From Ciona savignyi (Eukaryota > Chordata > Ascidiacea > Phlebobranchia > Cionidae), in contig CH003176.1 of NCBI GenBank assembly GCA_000149265.1, positions 499,622-563,621 on the forward strand: 64,000 bases of DNA, read 5' to 3'. A program made the position numbers and the translations under genes. The notes under the pieces were generated by a model. It did no database searches. It saw only the letters and a program-made list of their open reading frames with translations, and was not told the origin of the DNA. Positions 63,335 to 64,000 of this stretch are shown here, piece after piece. Positions within the stretch are counted from its first letter, which is position 1. Each line of letters starts with the position of its first letter.

Positions 63335-64000
63335 AACATGAAATTAAGCTTGTGGGGGTTTCAACTCGTCTGGGTTAAATTAAAACTTGTGTGGGTTAAA
63401 ACCAGTGATGGGATTCAAAATTTTAAGAACAGGCTATTTTGTATCGTACTTACCAACAACAGGTTCCCTAAAAGATCTAAATGTCTGTAAAAAAGCATGA
63501 ATCGGATCGGTGATTATCTCGACGTTCGAAGAACAGGTTTGGCAGAACCCATGCGAACCCCTTGGATCCCATCACTTGTTAAAACTCATGTGGGTTGAGT
63601 TTGTGTGGGTTGAATCTCGTGTGGGTTGAAACTTGTGTGGGTTGAATCTCGCGTGGGTTAAAACTGGTGTGGGTTGAAAATAGTGTGGGTTGAAACTGGT
63701 ATAGGTTGAAGGTTATTTCGGTTGAAACTTGTGTGGGTTGAAACTTGTGTGGGTTGAAACTTGTGTGGGTTGAAACTTGTGTGGGTTGAAAATTGTGTGG
63801 GTTAAACTTGTGTGGGTTGAAACTTGTGTGGGTTGAAACTTGTTTGGGTTGAATCTCGTGTGGGTTGAAAATAGTGTGGGTTGAAACTCGTGTGGGTTGA
63901 AACTGGTGTAGGTTGAAACTCGTGTGGGTTGAAAATTGTGTAGGTTGAAAACTTGTGTGTGTGAAAAATTGTGTGGGTTGATACTCGTGTGGGTTGAAAC
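63335..64000. repeat. Minisatellite, 16-bp unit, in RNF14-like intron 5, open at the window edge
   Basis: Sparse units from 63,349, then from 63,593 an almost continuous array of gtgtgggttgaaactt with variants (tctcgtgtgggttgaa, tggtgtaggttgaaac). About 25 units are visible and the array reaches the last base. The unrelated segment 63,405-63,580 separates the two parts. Confidence 0.93.

Overview
The window looks like invertebrate chordate nuclear DNA, most likely a tunicate of the Ciona type. It is AT-rich, has short introns (one of 55 bp), and carries many tRNA-derived SINE-like repeats. Four coding starts lie 10-17 nt after a consensus 3' splice site, as expected for spliced-leader trans-splicing. 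The organism is inferred from these traits and from protein resemblance; nothing was searched. Exon joins were built by hand by checking splice sites and reading phase.

Layout. (1) 1-3,334: GC-richer DNA with no gene I can defend. (2) 3,335-15,462, minus strand: at least seven exons of a long, Ser/Thr/Pro-rich, probably disordered protein that I do not recognise; its 5' end is not found. (3) 15.5-27.6 kb: mostly non-coding, with a few weak candidate exons, tRNA-like repeats and an inverted minisatellite. (4) 27,949-41,145, minus strand: a complete 19-exon AMPA-type ionotropic glutamate receptor of about 929 aa, from signal peptide to cytoplasmic tail, with introns rich in SINEs. (5) 41-53 kb: a gene-poor interval with a complex foldback repeat near 48.8 kb, a TATA-type promoter with a possible 5' UTR exon near 51.1 kb, and a small minus-strand ORF at 53.4 kb. 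(6) 53,927-54,960, plus: a two-exon BK-channel beta-subunit-like (KCNMB) membrane protein. (7) 55,910-57,483, plus: a four-exon MGAT4-like N-acetylglucosaminyltransferase without the C-terminal extension of the vertebrate enzymes. (8) 59,770 to the window end, plus: the first five coding exons of an RNF14-like RBR ubiquitin ligase, interrupted by a GC-AG intron and running into a large minisatellite at the right edge.

The genes do not form an evident pathway. Two neighbours concern membrane excitability (AMPA receptor, BK beta-like subunit), one Golgi N-glycan branching and one ubiquitination. The most notable points are: Gln (codon CAA) at the AMPA Q/R pore site; one flip/flop-position exon rather than two; a near-identical duplicated exon tail with an intact donor inside an AMPA intron; paired DSGxxS degron-like motifs in the unknown gene; the GC-AG intron; the shared trans-splice-like 5' ends; and two SINE families, one with a ttgggcaa-type core.
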